A DNA stretch of 64,000 nt, taken from Nonomuraea thailandensis. Lineage in GTDB: Bacteria; Actinomycetota; Actinomycetes; Streptosporangiales; Streptosporangiaceae. The position numbers and the translations under genes were made by a program. The notes beneath the pieces were generated by a model that was not told the DNA's origin, did not search any database, and saw only the letters and a list, made by a program, of their open reading frames with translations. The stretch is from NCBI RefSeq assembly GCF_024172165.1, contig NZ_JAMZEB010000002.1, positions 7,399,501 through 7,463,500 on the forward strand, in the 5' to 3' direction. Positions within the stretch are counted from its first letter, which is position 1. Each line of letters starts with the position of its first letter. This document shows, in pieces, positions 33,913 through 41,893 of the stretch.

Positions 33913-34686
33913 ATGAGGGGCATGGAACGCGATCTGGCCTGGGACGGCTGTCACAACGTGCGCGACCTGGGCGGCCTGCGAGCGGCCGGCGGCAGGCGCA
34001 CCCGCTGGGGAGCGGTGGTGCGCTCCGACACGCCGGACCGGCTCACCGGCAGCGGATGGGCTGCGGCAGCGGCCCACGGCATACGGACCATCGTGGACCT
34101 GCGCATCCCCGGCGAGCACCACGCCGCCCCCGGCCACCGCCCGCCCGGGATGACCGTCGTCAGCCTGCCGCTGGACAGCCGCGACGACCCCGGCCACGGC
34201 CGCTGCAACGGCACGCCCTTCTACCTGCGCCACCACCTCGACAGCCTGCCCGACCGCAGCGCGCGGGTGCTGCGCGCCATCGCGCAGGCCCCTCCCGGCG
34301 GGGTGCTCGTGCACTGCGTGGCCGGCCGCGACCGCACGGGCCTGATCGCCCTCCTGCTGCTCGCGCTGGCCGGGGTCGCGCCCGGGGACATCCTGGCCGA
34401 CTACGAGCGGTCCGCGACCCGCCTGAGCGCCCTGTACGCCCTCCTGGGGCAGCCCGACGACGCCCTGCGCGTCCAGGCCCGCCTGGCCGCGGCCGGCACC
34501 ACGACCGCCGCGGTGGTCACGGAGCTGCTGGCGGGCCTGGACGTCGAGGAACGCCTGAAGGCGGGCGGCCTGACCGCGGCCGAGCTGGCCGCGCTACGCG
34601 AGCGCCTGACGGTGATGGACGAAGGCGGGGGTCAGGACGCTGGTGTCGTAGTAGCGGTGGAAGACGGGCGTGGCGCTGCCGGATAG
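33913..34686 (+). CDS. Protein tyrosine/serine phosphatase
   Basis: A 257-residue phosphatase of the bacterial tyrosine-phosphatase (Y_phosphatase3) family. N-terminal NVRDLGG and RSDTPDRLT motifs precede the P-loop HCVAGRDRTG at 134-143, with nucleophile Cys135 and Arg141. The general-acid loop region (LPLDSRDDPG) is near 85-94. Substrates of the family include phosphotyrosine peptides and phosphoinositides. The start at 33913 has GGAAGG 5 bases upstream; ATG 33922 is an alternative. The last 31 codons overlap the convergent nitric oxide synthase gene and may be non-conserved. Confidence 0.85.
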   Translation: MRGMERDLAWDGCHNVRDLGGLRAAGGRRTRWGAVVRSDTPDRLTGSGWAAAAAHGIRTIVDLRIPGEHHAAPGHRPPGMTVVSLPLDSRDDPGHGRCNGTPFYLRHHLDSLPDRSARVLRAIAQAPPGGVLVHCVAGRDRTGLIALLLLALAGVAPGDILADYERSATRLSALYALLGQPDDALRVQARLAAAGTTTAAVVTELLAGLDVEERLKAGGLTAAELAALRERLTVMDEGGGQDAGVVVAVEDGRGAAG

Positions 34687-35736
34687 CGGCGGCACGATCC
34701 ACGACCAGTCCGCCGGGCAGACCCGCCCGGCCTTCTCCTCCTTCGACAGGTGGGTCAGGAACCGGCGCGACTCCGTGTGGTGGTCGGTCATCGTGACCCC
34801 CGCCCGCTCGAACGAGTGCAGCACCGCCACGTTCAGCTCCACCAGCGCGTGGTCGCGCCACAGGGAGCGCTCGGTGGAGGTGTCCAGGCCGAGCCGCTGC
34901 GCCACCACCGGGAGCTGGTCGTACCTGTCGGCGTCCGCGAGGTTGCGGGCGCCGATCTCGGTGCCCATGTACCAGCCGTTGAAGGGCGCGCAGGGGTAGC
35001 AGATGCCGCCGATCTCCAGGCACATGTCCGAGATGGCCGGCACGGCGTGCCAGCGCAGCCCCAGCTCCTCGAACCACGCGTAGTCGGGATGCGCCAGCGG
35101 CACCTCCAGCACGGCGTCCCCCGGCACGTTGCACAGCAGCGGGTCGCCGAACGCCGGCTGGATGACCAGCGGCAGCACGTCGAACCGGCCGCCCCGCCCC
35201 CGCCAGCCCAGCGCCCCGGCCGTCTCCGTGAGCGCGACGTTGCGCGGGTCCCCCACGACGCCGTCGGGGGTGCGGTACCCGGCGTAGCGGATGAGCTGGT
35301 CGTTCAGCAGCCGGGGCGCGCGCTGGGCGGGCGTGTCGGGGGCCAGCACGGTGACGGTGGGCCTGATCTTCCCGTTCCCGGTGGCCTCGCGCAGGTGGGC
35401 CACGCATTCCAGGGCGACCCCCTCGGCCGTGTTCACCTGCCTGCGGTCGCGCACCTTCAGCGAGCGCCAGTACAGCCGGCCGATGCACCGGTTGCTGTTG
35501 CGCCAGGCCACCCGGGCGCCGAACTCCAGCTCCTCGTACGTGTGCGTATAGGTCCCGTAGCGGGCCACGTCCCTGGCGATGTCGCGCAGGCGCGCGTGCA
35601 GCCCTCCCGCCGAGGGGTTCTCTGCGTGGTGGAGCCTGATGAAGCGCTCGGCCTCCCGCATGTCGGTGGTGCGCTCGATCACCGCCTGGGCGGCGAGCAC
35701 GTCGAAGGGGCGAAGGTTCCTGATCCAGGTACGCAC
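34594..35736 (-). CDS. nos: Nitric oxide synthase oxygenase
   Basis: A 380-residue bacterial NOS oxygenase domain. The haem-ligating Cys84 is in WRNSNRCIGR. The substrate pocket CYPCAPFNGWYMGTEIGARNL, with the arginine-binding Glu, is near residue 259. C-terminal SWIVPPLSGSATPVFHRYYD contributes to the pterin/dimer site. It oxidises L-arginine to citrulline and NO with electrons from a separate reductase, since no reductase domain is fused. GTG 35736 is the start in best agreement with family N-termini. No thaxtomin-type biosynthetic genes are adjacent, so a stress-protection or signalling role is more likely (inference). The 3' end overlaps the phosphatase gene. Confidence 0.93.
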   Translation of the reverse strand: MRTWIRNLRPFDVLAAQAVIERTTDMREAERFIRLHHAENPSAGGLHARLRDIARDVARYGTYTHTYEELEFGARVAWRNSNRCIGRLYWRSLKVRDRRQVNTAEGVALECVAHLREATGNGKIRPTVTVLAPDTPAQRAPRLLNDQLIRYAGYRTPDGVVGDPRNVALTETAGALGWRGRGGRFDVLPLVIQPAFGDPLLCNVPGDAVLEVPLAHPDYAWFEELGLRWHAVPAISDMCLEIGGICYPCAPFNGWYMGTEIGARNLADADRYDQLPVVAQRLGLDTSTERSLWRDHALVELNVAVLHSFERAGVTMTDHHTESRRFLTHLSKEEKAGRVCPADWSWIVPPLSGSATPVFHRYYDTSVLTPAFVHHRQALA

Positions 35737-35938
35737 GCGGCAACCAGCACTTCTCCGTCATCGGAGCGCCCCGCCGATTCCGGGTCGGCGGCACGTCCTG
35801 GTGATGGCGCCCTCTCCCCGCCACCGACGACTTCCCGCGGCTCCGGCCCGAGGGACCGGCCCTCCCATTTTCCGTACCGCGCCCCGCTTTGTCCGCCGAA
35901 CCCGAAAACGTGTCACCATCGCACTACACGGTGTGAAA

Positions 35939-35967
35939 CGCGCCCCCGGACGCGCTCCGGGGGCGCG
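35939..35967 (-). terminator. Intrinsic-type terminator of the small secreted protein gene
   Basis: A 12-bp perfect stem (35967-35956 with 35950-35939) and 5-base loop start 9 bases after the minus-strand stop at 35976, followed by TTTC. The remaining 35737-35938 holds the presumed NOS promoter region but no gene. Confidence 0.7.
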
Positions 35968-35975
35968 GACCGCGC

Positions 35976-36419
35976 CTACTTGCTCCAGACGCAGGTGAGA
36001 TGGATGACGCGGCTGTGGTGCCAGCGCTTGCCCGCGTGCTTCCTCTTCACCACTTCCCGGGGCAGCTTCCCGGCCGGGACGCTGATCGACAGCCGGTCCT
36101 CAGGCACGACCGTCACGCCGTCCTCGACGACGGCCTCGGCGAGCTCGGGCTCGATGTACCTCTCCTCGACGAGCTCGGCCACCTTGGCCCTGGAGAGCCT
36201 CACGACGTCGCCGTCACTCATCCAGCACGTCAGCCTGCCACCGTGCCCGCCACCGTGCCCGCCGTCGTGGAACCCCCGACCCTCGTGCGCGCCAGCCACC
36301 ACCTCGCCGGCCTTGCCGTGCACCCTGACCGGGCCGTCGTCGGCCAGCGCCGATCCCGCCATGACGCCGAGCCCGAGCGCGGCGGACGTGGCGACGATCG
36401 CGAGGCGTCGCTTCAACAT
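35976..36419 (-). CDS. Small secreted protein of unknown function
   Basis: 147 residues with a signal peptide (MLKRRLAIVATSAALGLGVMAGSALA, cleavage after ALA). Next come a Gly/His-rich stretch (HDGGHGGGHGG, a possible metal-binding segment) and a folded domain bounded by two cysteines (LTCWMSDGD and HLTCVWSK) that probably pair. An OmpR-type direct repeat lies about 50-70 bases upstream, so it may be a two-component-system target. A terminator follows. No family recognised. Confidence 0.7.
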   Translation of the reverse strand: MLKRRLAIVATSAALGLGVMAGSALADDGPVRVHGKAGEVVAGAHEGRGFHDGGHGGGHGGRLTCWMSDGDVVRLSRAKVAELVEERYIEPELAEAVVEDGVTVVPEDRLSISVPAGKLPREVVKRKHAGKRWHHSRVIHLTCVWSK

Positions 36420-36470
36420 GGGAACTCCCTCCCCGAGACGATTCGACAGCCCCGAGGGTCGCCCGCCGCG

Positions 36471-36488
36471 CCTGAAGTCAGCCTGAAG
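36471..36488 (-). promoter_or_regulatory. OmpR/PhoB-type direct repeat upstream of the secreted protein gene
   Basis: CCTGAAG occurs at 36471-36477 and 36482-36488, an exact 11-base period typical of tandem binding by OmpR-family response regulators. An inverted copy (CTTCAGG) lies at 36503-36509. The site is 52-69 bases before the ATG at 36419. Confidence 0.5.
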
Positions 36489-36526
36489 AGCGCCGAAGCC
36501 GCCTTCAGGTGCGCGTGATCAGACCG

Positions 36527-37790
36527 TCAGGGCCGGCGCCGGGGCAGGCGCAGGATCATGCGGGCCCCGGGGGAGCCGTCGGCGCGGTCGGCGGCGTGCA
36601 GGGTGCCGCCGTGGACCTCGGCGATCTGGCGGCAGATGGACAGGCCCAGGCCACTGCCGCCTTCGTCGCTGGCGCGCGCGTCGGCGCGGCGGAAGAACCG
36701 GTCGAAGATCTTCTCCTTGTCGGCGTCGGGCACGCCTGGGCCGTCGTCGCTCACCTCCAGGACGGCGTGACCGTCGCCGGCGGTGTCGCCGGCGGTGTCG
36801 CCGGCGGTGTCGCCGGCGGTGAGGCGCACGTCGATGTGGGAGCGGGCGTGGCGCTCGGCGTTGGCCAGCAGGTTGTCCACGATGCGGGCCAGCCGGATCG
36901 GAACGGCGTCCACCACGATCCCCGGGGTCAGATGCGAGGTGGTGGCGACGGCGGGTTTGCGGTGGGCCACTTCGCGCCGCAGGAGCCGGGCGAGATCGAC
37001 CGGCTCCGTGGGTACGGGGCCGCCGGACTCCAGGCGGGCCAGCTCCAGCAGGTCGTTGACGATGTCGCCGAGCCGTTCCGCGTCCCGCAGGGCGGCCTCG
37101 ACGATCTCACGGGGGTCGGTGGGCGGGTCGGCCAGCGCGTCCTCCAGCCGGGCCTGCAGGCCGGTGACCGGGCCCCGCAGATCGTGGGAGGTGTCGGCGA
37201 TCGCCCGGCGCTGCCGGCGCACCAGCTCACGCAGCTCCTCGGCCATCTGCCGCTGCCTGGCCTCGGCGCTGCGCAGCCGCCGGTTGACCTCCTGCAGCTC
37301 CCCGGTCTGCGCGAACAGCTGGGCCTCGACCACGGCGATCTCGCTCAGCTCGACCGCGGAGAACTCCGACCGGCCTTCCTGTCGCATCGACTCCACGAAC
37401 GAGGTGACCTCCTGCAGCCGCACGATCAGGCCGCAGACCGTGCCGTCGCGATCCGGCAGCGGGCAACTGGGCCGCGCTCCAGTACCGCTCCGCGAACTCG
37501 CCGGCACGGCCGGGCACCTCGACGTCGTATCGCTGCAGCAGCAGGAGATCGGACGCACAGTCGCCGCTGGCCAGGACCCGCTCCAGCGACGCCCGCAGCG
37601 CCTGCCTGCCCTCCGGCCACGACTCGCTCGGGAACACCTCGAAGCAGACGTGGCCGACGCACTCCTCGCTCGTGCGGCCGAACAACCGCTCATGGGCGCG
37701 GTTCACCGCGACGAACGCCAGATCGGGCGACAGCACCGCCAGCGCGACCGGAGCGGCATCGAACGCGGCCCGGAAATCCACCTCAGCCAT
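36527..37790 (-). pseudogene. PAS-containing sensor histidine kinase split by a frameshift
   Basis: From ATG 37790 a PAS domain reads well (FRAAFDAAPVALAVLSPDLAFVAVNRAHERLFGRTSEECVGH) to ERYWSAAQ near residue 108. The same protein then continues in another frame: PLPDRDGTVCGLIVRLQEVT, a coiled coil, the phosphoacceptor IADTSHDLRGPVTGLQ (His in SHDLR), then LLANAERHA (N box), DDGPGVP (G1) and GSGLGLSICRQI (G2). One extra base near 37465-37466 (CAGTTGCCC on the coding strand) explains the break; removing a T would give WSAAQCPLPDRDG. So it is either a one-base pseudogene or a sequencing error. A 12-bp repeat expands a loop in the ATPase domain. No response regulator is adjacent. Confidence 0.75.
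36773..36820 (-). repeat. 12-bp tandem repeat in the kinase ATPase domain
   Basis: Four exact copies of GTCGCCGGCGGT encode a TAGD-repeat peptide in the loop between HIDVRL and HAVLEVSDDG of the ATP-binding domain. It is a likely hypervariable slippage site. Confidence 0.8.
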
Positions 37791-37898
37791 CACGGCATCC
37801 CCAAGCCGTCATGATGCCAGGACTTGGCCGGCTGACCTGGGACAACACCCGGTGGCCGATGAACTGGGAGACCGAACCGCGCAGGGCTCCGGAAACGA

Positions 37899-37936
37899 CT
37901 CAAGCCCCCTCTCCGTGAGGGGAGAGGGGGCTTGAG
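37899..37936 (-). terminator. Terminator of tRNA-Asn
   Basis: A perfect 16-bp stem (37936-37921 with 37914-37899) and a 6-base loop begin 8 bases after the tRNA 3' end. The following TCGTTT is weakly T-rich. Confidence 0.75.
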
Positions 37937-37944
37937 CGGTGCAG

Positions 37945-38016
37945 CTCCCGCGATAGGACTCGAACCTATAACCTGCCGGTTAACAGCCGGCTGCTCTGCC
38001 GTTGAGCTACGCGGGA
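37945..38016 (-). tRNA. tRNA-Asn (anticodon GTT)
   Basis: The minus strand folds as a tRNA. The acceptor TCCCGCG (38016-38010) pairs with CGCGGGA (37952-37946), with discriminator G. The D-arm is GCTC...GAGC-like. The anticodon stem GCCGG/CCGGC encloses loop CTGTTAA with anticodon GTT, and the T-arm is TAGG-TTCGAGT-CCTA. CCA is not encoded. It is a single-gene unit with its own hairpin terminator. Confidence 0.95.
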
Positions 38017-38026
38017 TCGATCTGTT

Positions 38027-38068
38027 TGCGCACTTCGCCGGGGCCCTTCGGCCCCTTCGCTGTGCGCA
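38027..38068 (-). other. Nested stem-loop in the tRNA-Asn 5' leader
   Basis: Outer arms TGCGCAC/GTGCGCA (7 bp) enclose an inner GGGGCC/GGCCCC stem (6 bp) with a 4-base loop, separated by symmetric TTCGCC/TTCGCT internal loops. It lies 10 bases upstream of the tRNA 5' end, so it is likely part of the precursor. Confidence 0.45.
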
Positions 38069-38080
38069 GGAATAGATTAG

Positions 38081-38097
38081 CGCACTCCGGGAGTGCG
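38081..38097. promoter_or_regulatory. Palindrome in the tRNA-Asn promoter region
   Basis: CGCACTCCGGGAGTGCG has perfect 8-base arms around one G. On the minus strand a TAATCT hexamer (possible -10) follows it directly. It may be an operator shared with the divergent gene at 38144. Confidence 0.35.
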
Positions 38098-38143
38098 TGT
38101 CGCATCGCGAGCGGGGTAGGCCCGGAGACAGCGGAGGTGCAAA

Positions 38144-38461
38144 ATGCGTTATCGGATGACATTCGCTGTTGGTCTGGCCGTCGGCTACGTGCTCGGCAGC
38201 CGGGCGGGACGCGAACGGTACGAGCAGATCAAGCGGACGGCGCAGCGCGTCGCCGACAGTCCCCGGGTGCAGGAAGTGGCCGGGGTGGTCGGGGCGCAGG
38301 CTTCGAGGTTCGCGGGGATGGCGAGATCGAAGGTGGGGGGCACGCTGCAGCAGCGGATCCCGTTCCTCCACTCCGACGGGCACCAGCCCGAGACCGGCAC
38401 CGGCTGGCCCGATGAGGACGTCGCGGACCAGAAGGCCCGGGAGAGCGGCATCCCCTACTGA
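38144..38461 (+). CDS. YtxH-like small membrane-associated protein
   Basis: 105 residues. The N-terminal MRYRMTFAVGLAVGYVLGSRAGRERYEQIK combines a short membrane helix containing GYVLGSRAGR with an amphipathic continuation, as in YtxH/general-stress envelope proteins. The rest is helical and polar with a Pro/Asp-rich tail. GGAGG lies 6 bases before the ATG. Function is not established; homologues are often stress-induced. It stands alone downstream of the divergent tRNA region. Confidence 0.75.
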   Translation: MRYRMTFAVGLAVGYVLGSRAGRERYEQIKRTAQRVADSPRVQEVAGVVGAQASRFAGMARSKVGGTLQQRIPFLHSDGHQPETGTGWPDEDVADQKARESGIPY

Positions 38462-38613
38462 TCGGACACGATCGCCGGAGCGGCATGGGCAGGAAGGGGC
38501 CTCACACCCCCGCGCGCCTGAGACCCCGGCCCATGCCGCCCACGGCCTCTTGAGGCCGCCGTTCCGGCCCTCGGACGCCGTCTCGGACGCCCGTCCCCTT
38601 CGGCCGGGCCGGC

Positions 38614-39087
38614 TCAGACGCCCATGCTCCGCCGCACGCCCTCCAGGGCCTGCTCGGCCTGCGCGCGCAGCCCCGGGTCCGCGGGGTCGAGCCCCTCGTC
38701 GAAGACGAACGTCCAGCCGAGCACCTCGCCGCCGGGCCGGCGCCGCGCCACCAGCCGGACCCCGCCCCTGCCGGGCAGGCTGACGTGCTTGTTCACCACG
38801 ATCGTGGAGTTGACGCGCTCCCGCAAGGTCTCGGGCAGCATGCGCGGCTCGGAGATCCGCTCGAAGTGCCGGACGCCGTCCGTGGTGAGCACCCTCACCC
38901 CCTCCTCGTCCCACGACGCCCTGTCGATCTCCTCGTACGGCACCCTGGTGCCGTCGGACAGGTAGAGCGCGAGGTTCGTGGCCACCACATGACCGTCGGC
39001 GCCCTCGGTGAAGGTCAGCACCCGCTCCCCCTGCTCGGTGTCGAGAGATTTGCGCACATCGGCGGGCAGGCGGCGGAAGATGCTCAT
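38614..39087 (-). CDS. Conserved hypothetical protein (stress/PH-like domain)
   Basis: 157 residues, soluble, starting MSIFRRLPADVRKSLDTEQGERVL. The pattern of short beta strands (GHVVATNLALYLSDGTRVPYEEIDRASWD, then GVRHFERISEPRMLPETLRERV) suggests a PH-like fold. The same family is found beside metabolic genes in many actinomycetes; function unknown. Its ATG overlaps the upstream hydrolase stop (ATGA), so it is the second gene of a coupled pair. Confidence 0.72.
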   Translation of the reverse strand: MSIFRRLPADVRKSLDTEQGERVLTFTEGADGHVVATNLALYLSDGTRVPYEEIDRASWDEEGVRVLTTDGVRHFERISEPRMLPETLRERVNSTIVVNKHVSLPGRGGVRLVARRRPGGEVLGWTFVFDEGLDPADPGLRAQAEQALEGVRRSMGV

Positions 39088-40358
39088 TCCCCTACGTTAT
39101 CGGCGAGCAGATCCAGGGTGAGCGCCGCGCTCCAGGAGAAGTCCCGGCAGCCCCGCCCGCTCCCGTCGAACGGGTCGAAGCACTCGCGGAAACCGGCCTG
39201 GCGGACGAGCCGCAGGGTGCCGTTGGTGAGCTGCTGGCCGAGGTGGTCGAGCGAGTGCACGGCGGCGGCGCGGCGCAGCAGCCAGTTGGTGTTCACCCAG
39301 GACGGGCCGCGCCAGTAGCGTGTGCGGTCGAACTGGGAGGCGCGGATCTCGGTGCTCGGCACGGGATAGCCGGTGGCCCCCATGAACCTGGCCGACTCCA
39401 GCACCTCCACCGCGGCCCGCAGGCGGTCGGCCGGCAGCCCCGGGTCCAGCAGCGGCCCGAACGCGCCGACCGTGCACACCCGGATGAGCCGCCCGGCCCG
39501 CAGGTCCCTGGCGTAGAAGCAGCCGTCCCACAGCCGGTCGAGCATGGCCTGCCTGAGGCGTTCCGCGTGCTCGGCGTGGGGCGCGGGATCGGCGCCCGCC
39601 AGCGGCGCCAGCTCGGCCATGGCGTGGCACGAGGCCAGCCAGATCCCGTTGAACATCGGGTCCTCGATCGCGAACGGATGCTCGTCGCGCAGGTAGCCGG
39701 GGTCGTACCCGGCGTCGCGGTAACGCATCGCCAGCCAGACGTAGCGGTCGTGGTCGCTGTCGGGGTGGCGCTCGTCCATCTCGACGTTGCGGTAGCCGTA
39801 CCTGATCACGGGCAGCGCGTCGAGGGCTGCGTCCCAGGCCGGGCTGTCGTCCATGCCCGACTCCCAGGGGTGCACGATCGCCGCCAGCCCCGCGCCGCCG
39901 AGGTCGCGCGCGGTCGCGAGGTACTCGTGCTGGGCGGCGAGTGCCGGGTACGCCTTCCTGACGAACGCGGCGTCGCCGGTGTGCCGGTAGAGCCACCACA
40001 GCGCCAGCCCGTGCAGCGGCGGCGAGGTGAGGCCCGAGGTGAGCACGCGCGGGGCCGCGCCGTGCTCCTGCGAGCGCCAGACGGACGGCCCGGGGAAGTA
40101 CGCCTCCCGCGTGTGGAAGACGATGTGCGGCACCATGCCGGTCGCCCACTGCCCCCGCAGCAGGCTGAGCAGCTCGTCGCGGGCCCGGTCCGGCCGATGC
40201 CTGGCCAGGCCGATGACGACGAACGCGGAGTCCCAGCTCCACTGATGGGGATAGAGCCCTGGTGCGGGCACGGTGCCGGTGCCCGTCCAGTTCGCCTCGA
40301 GCACGGCCAGCGCCTCACGCCCGAGCGCGGCATCGTCTACCGCGGGCCGCGCCTCCAT
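39084..40358 (-). CDS. MGH/glucosylglycerate hydrolase-like glycosidase
   Basis: About 424 residues, cytosolic, an (alpha/alpha)6 barrel of the GH63-related mannosylglycerate/glucosylglycerate hydrolase group. Motifs include HQWSWDSAF near 39-47, HPWESGMDDSPAWD near 163-176 (containing the proposed catalytic Asp), WRGPSWVNTNWLL and DFSWSAALTLDLL at the end. Such enzymes release glycerate from the compatible solutes glucosylglycerate or mannosylglycerate; the actual substrate is inferred. ATG 40358, with an in-frame GTG 3 bases earlier. It is coupled to the 157-residue gene by an ATGA overlap. Confidence 0.75.
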   Translation of the reverse strand: MEARPAVDDAALGREALAVLEANWTGTGTVPAPGLYPHQWSWDSAFVVIGLARHRPDRARDELLSLLRGQWATGMVPHIVFHTREAYFPGPSVWRSQEHGAAPRVLTSGLTSPPLHGLALWWLYRHTGDAAFVRKAYPALAAQHEYLATARDLGGAGLAAIVHPWESGMDDSPAWDAALDALPVIRYGYRNVEMDERHPDSDHDRYVWLAMRYRDAGYDPGYLRDEHPFAIEDPMFNGIWLASCHAMAELAPLAGADPAPHAEHAERLRQAMLDRLWDGCFYARDLRAGRLIRVCTVGAFGPLLDPGLPADRLRAAVEVLESARFMGATGYPVPSTEIRASQFDRTRYWRGPSWVNTNWLLRRAAAVHSLDHLGQQLTNGTLRLVRQAGFRECFDPFDGSGRGCRDFSWSAALTLDLLADNVGE

Positions 40359-40390
40359 CACCCAACTATGACTGGGGATCTGTCAGGAAG

Positions 40391-40549
40391 CTATGTCCTC
40401 TTGAGCAACTTCGACAGGAACATGACGCCGAGCACCGCGGCGCCGATGACGAGACCCCACTTGAGCAGCGTGAGGGCGAAGCCCACCAGGGGGCCGAGCA
40501 GCATGAGCGCGGCGATGACGGCCGCGACGATCAGAAGTATCCGTCCCAT
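40391..40549 (-). CDS. 52-residue two-TM small membrane protein
   Basis: Reads MGRILLIVAAVIAALMLLGP, then LVGFALTLLK, W, and a second hydrophobic stretch ending LSKLLKRT. Two transmembrane helices are separated by a short turn and the C-terminus is basic. It is too short for many gene finders. It lies 32 bases upstream of the hydrolase start on the same strand. The ribosome site is weak. Similar small two-helix proteins are widespread in actinomycetes; function unknown. Confidence 0.6.
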   Translation of the reverse strand: MGRILLIVAAVIAALMLLGPLVGFALTLLKWGLVIGAAVLGVMFLSKLLKRT

Positions 40550-40652
40550 GCATGCAACGCTAAGAGATCGTTAAGCGGTTTGCAGGCGACCCGGGGTTCA
40601 ATCAGGGACAAGTCAGGGGTCCCCCCGAGCCAAAGGAACTAAAGCCCGAGGA

Positions 40653-40674
40653 CCCGCCGTTGGGCGGGTATAAC
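40653..40674 (+). promoter_or_regulatory. Candidate promoter of the PknG operon
   Basis: A good -10 hexamer TATAAC (40669-40674) follows a CCCGCC-GTTG-GGCGGG stem-loop (40653-40668), 35 bases before the first gene. No clear -35 is present. The 156-base gap 40550-40708 holds no other gene. Confidence 0.4.
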
Positions 40675-40708
40675 GGGGGCATCGGGGGGCCTCTTCACGG
40701 GGAGCGTG

Positions 40709-41893
40709 ATGAGCCTGGGACCACCAATGAGCAGGGAAGGCGCAGAGCATGCGCTCCGCGCCCGCGCGGACGAACGCGACCGCATCTCCGGCGACCTGCT
40801 CGACCTCGAATCCCATACCACCTACCAGCTGATCAGGGGCGCGTCCTTACGGGGGGCGACCGAGCGCCGCTGGGCCGTGGCGCACGAGGCGCTGACCGCG
40901 CTGTGGTCGCTGAACGACGCCTACCGTGCGGTGCTGCGCGAGGCCGAGCAGGTCAGGGCCGCCCGCGCCCGCCTGGGCGCCGACCAGCTCGCCCGGCTCA
41001 CCGAGTTACTCGGGGGCGCGTCCGTGGTGGTGCGCGCCGCGGCCAAGCCGGTCGAGCAGCGCTCGCTGCTCCCGCAGGCCGATGAGCGGCTGACGCTGGA
41101 CGAGGCCGTGACCCGGATGGACACCGCCTTCCGCGAGGTCACGGGGGCGCTCAACGACATCGACGCCGTATGGGGCTCCGTGCTGCCCCGCCTCGACGAC
41201 GCCGAGGCCGACCTGCGCAGGATCAGGGAGCTGGAACGCGAGCTGGGCGAGGCCGCCGACCTGGCCGCCCAGGAGGCGGAGCTGCGGCGGCTGCGCGCCT
41301 CGGTGGTCGAGGACCCGCTGGGCCCGCCCGTCGAGCAGGACCTCGACCGGCTGGCCCGCCTGCTGGCCGCCGCCCGCGCGGATGTCGAGCTGGCGCTCGT
41401 GGTCAAGGGCGAGTACGCCAGGCGCCGCGAGAACCTGGTGGCCGAGCTCGACCGGGTGCGGGCGGCCGAGAGCGAGGCCAGGCTCGCGCACGGCGCGGTC
41501 GTCGTGAAGATCGCCCTGCCGCCGCAGGCGCAGCCGCGCAGCAGGGTGGAGGGGCTGGCGGGCGCGCTCGACGCGCTCGACGTCGCCACCGACGCCTGGG
41601 TGCAGCGCGCCAAGCGGCTGGCGGCCCTGGAGGAGAACGCCGGCAAGGCCGCCGAGCAGGCACTGGCCACGGCGAAGGCGCTGTACGGGCTGGTCGGCCG
41701 GCGCGACGAGCTGCGCGGCCGGCTCGGCGCCTGCCAGGTGATGGCGGTGCGCAAGGGGCTGGCCGAGGACCCGGCGGCCATCGAGCTGTACGAGCGGGCG
41801 CGCGCGTTGTTGTGGAGCGCGCCCTGCGACCTGACGAGGGCGGCCGCGGCCGTCGAGAACTACCAGCGCGCGATCTCCGGAGGTAAGCGATGA
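40709..41893 (+). CDS. Coiled-coil protein, first gene of the PknG operon
   Basis: 394 residues, soluble, mostly alpha-helical. Long heptad-rich stretches rich in Arg/Glu/Ala/Leu (about 60-230, e.g. DDAEADLRRIRELERELGEAADLAAQEAELRR) indicate coiled coils. The C-terminus (RARALLWSAPCDLTRAAAAVENYQRAI) may pack as a short helical domain. No enzyme motif is seen. GGGGAG precedes ATG 40709; GTG 40706 is possible. Its TGA overlaps the ATG of pknG, so the two are made together. It may be a scaffold or regulatory partner of PknG (inference). Confidence 0.8.
   Translation: MSLGPPMSREGAEHALRARADERDRISGDLLDLESHTTYQLIRGASLRGATERRWAVAHEALTALWSLNDAYRAVLREAEQVRAARARLGADQLARLTELLGGASVVVRAAAKPVEQRSLLPQADERLTLDEAVTRMDTAFREVTGALNDIDAVWGSVLPRLDDAEADLRRIRELERELGEAADLAAQEAELRRLRASVVEDPLGPPVEQDLDRLARLLAAARADVELALVVKGEYARRRENLVAELDRVRAAESEARLAHGAVVVKIALPPQAQPRSRVEGLAGALDALDVATDAWVQRAKRLAALEENAGKAAEQALATAKALYGLVGRRDELRGRLGACQVMAVRKGLAEDPAAIELYERARALLWSAPCDLTRAAAAVENYQRAISGGKR

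Noticed and set aside
34594..35736. Thaxtomin-like nitration cluster
   Set aside because: No P450, NRPS or MbtH gene accompanies the nitric oxide synthase.
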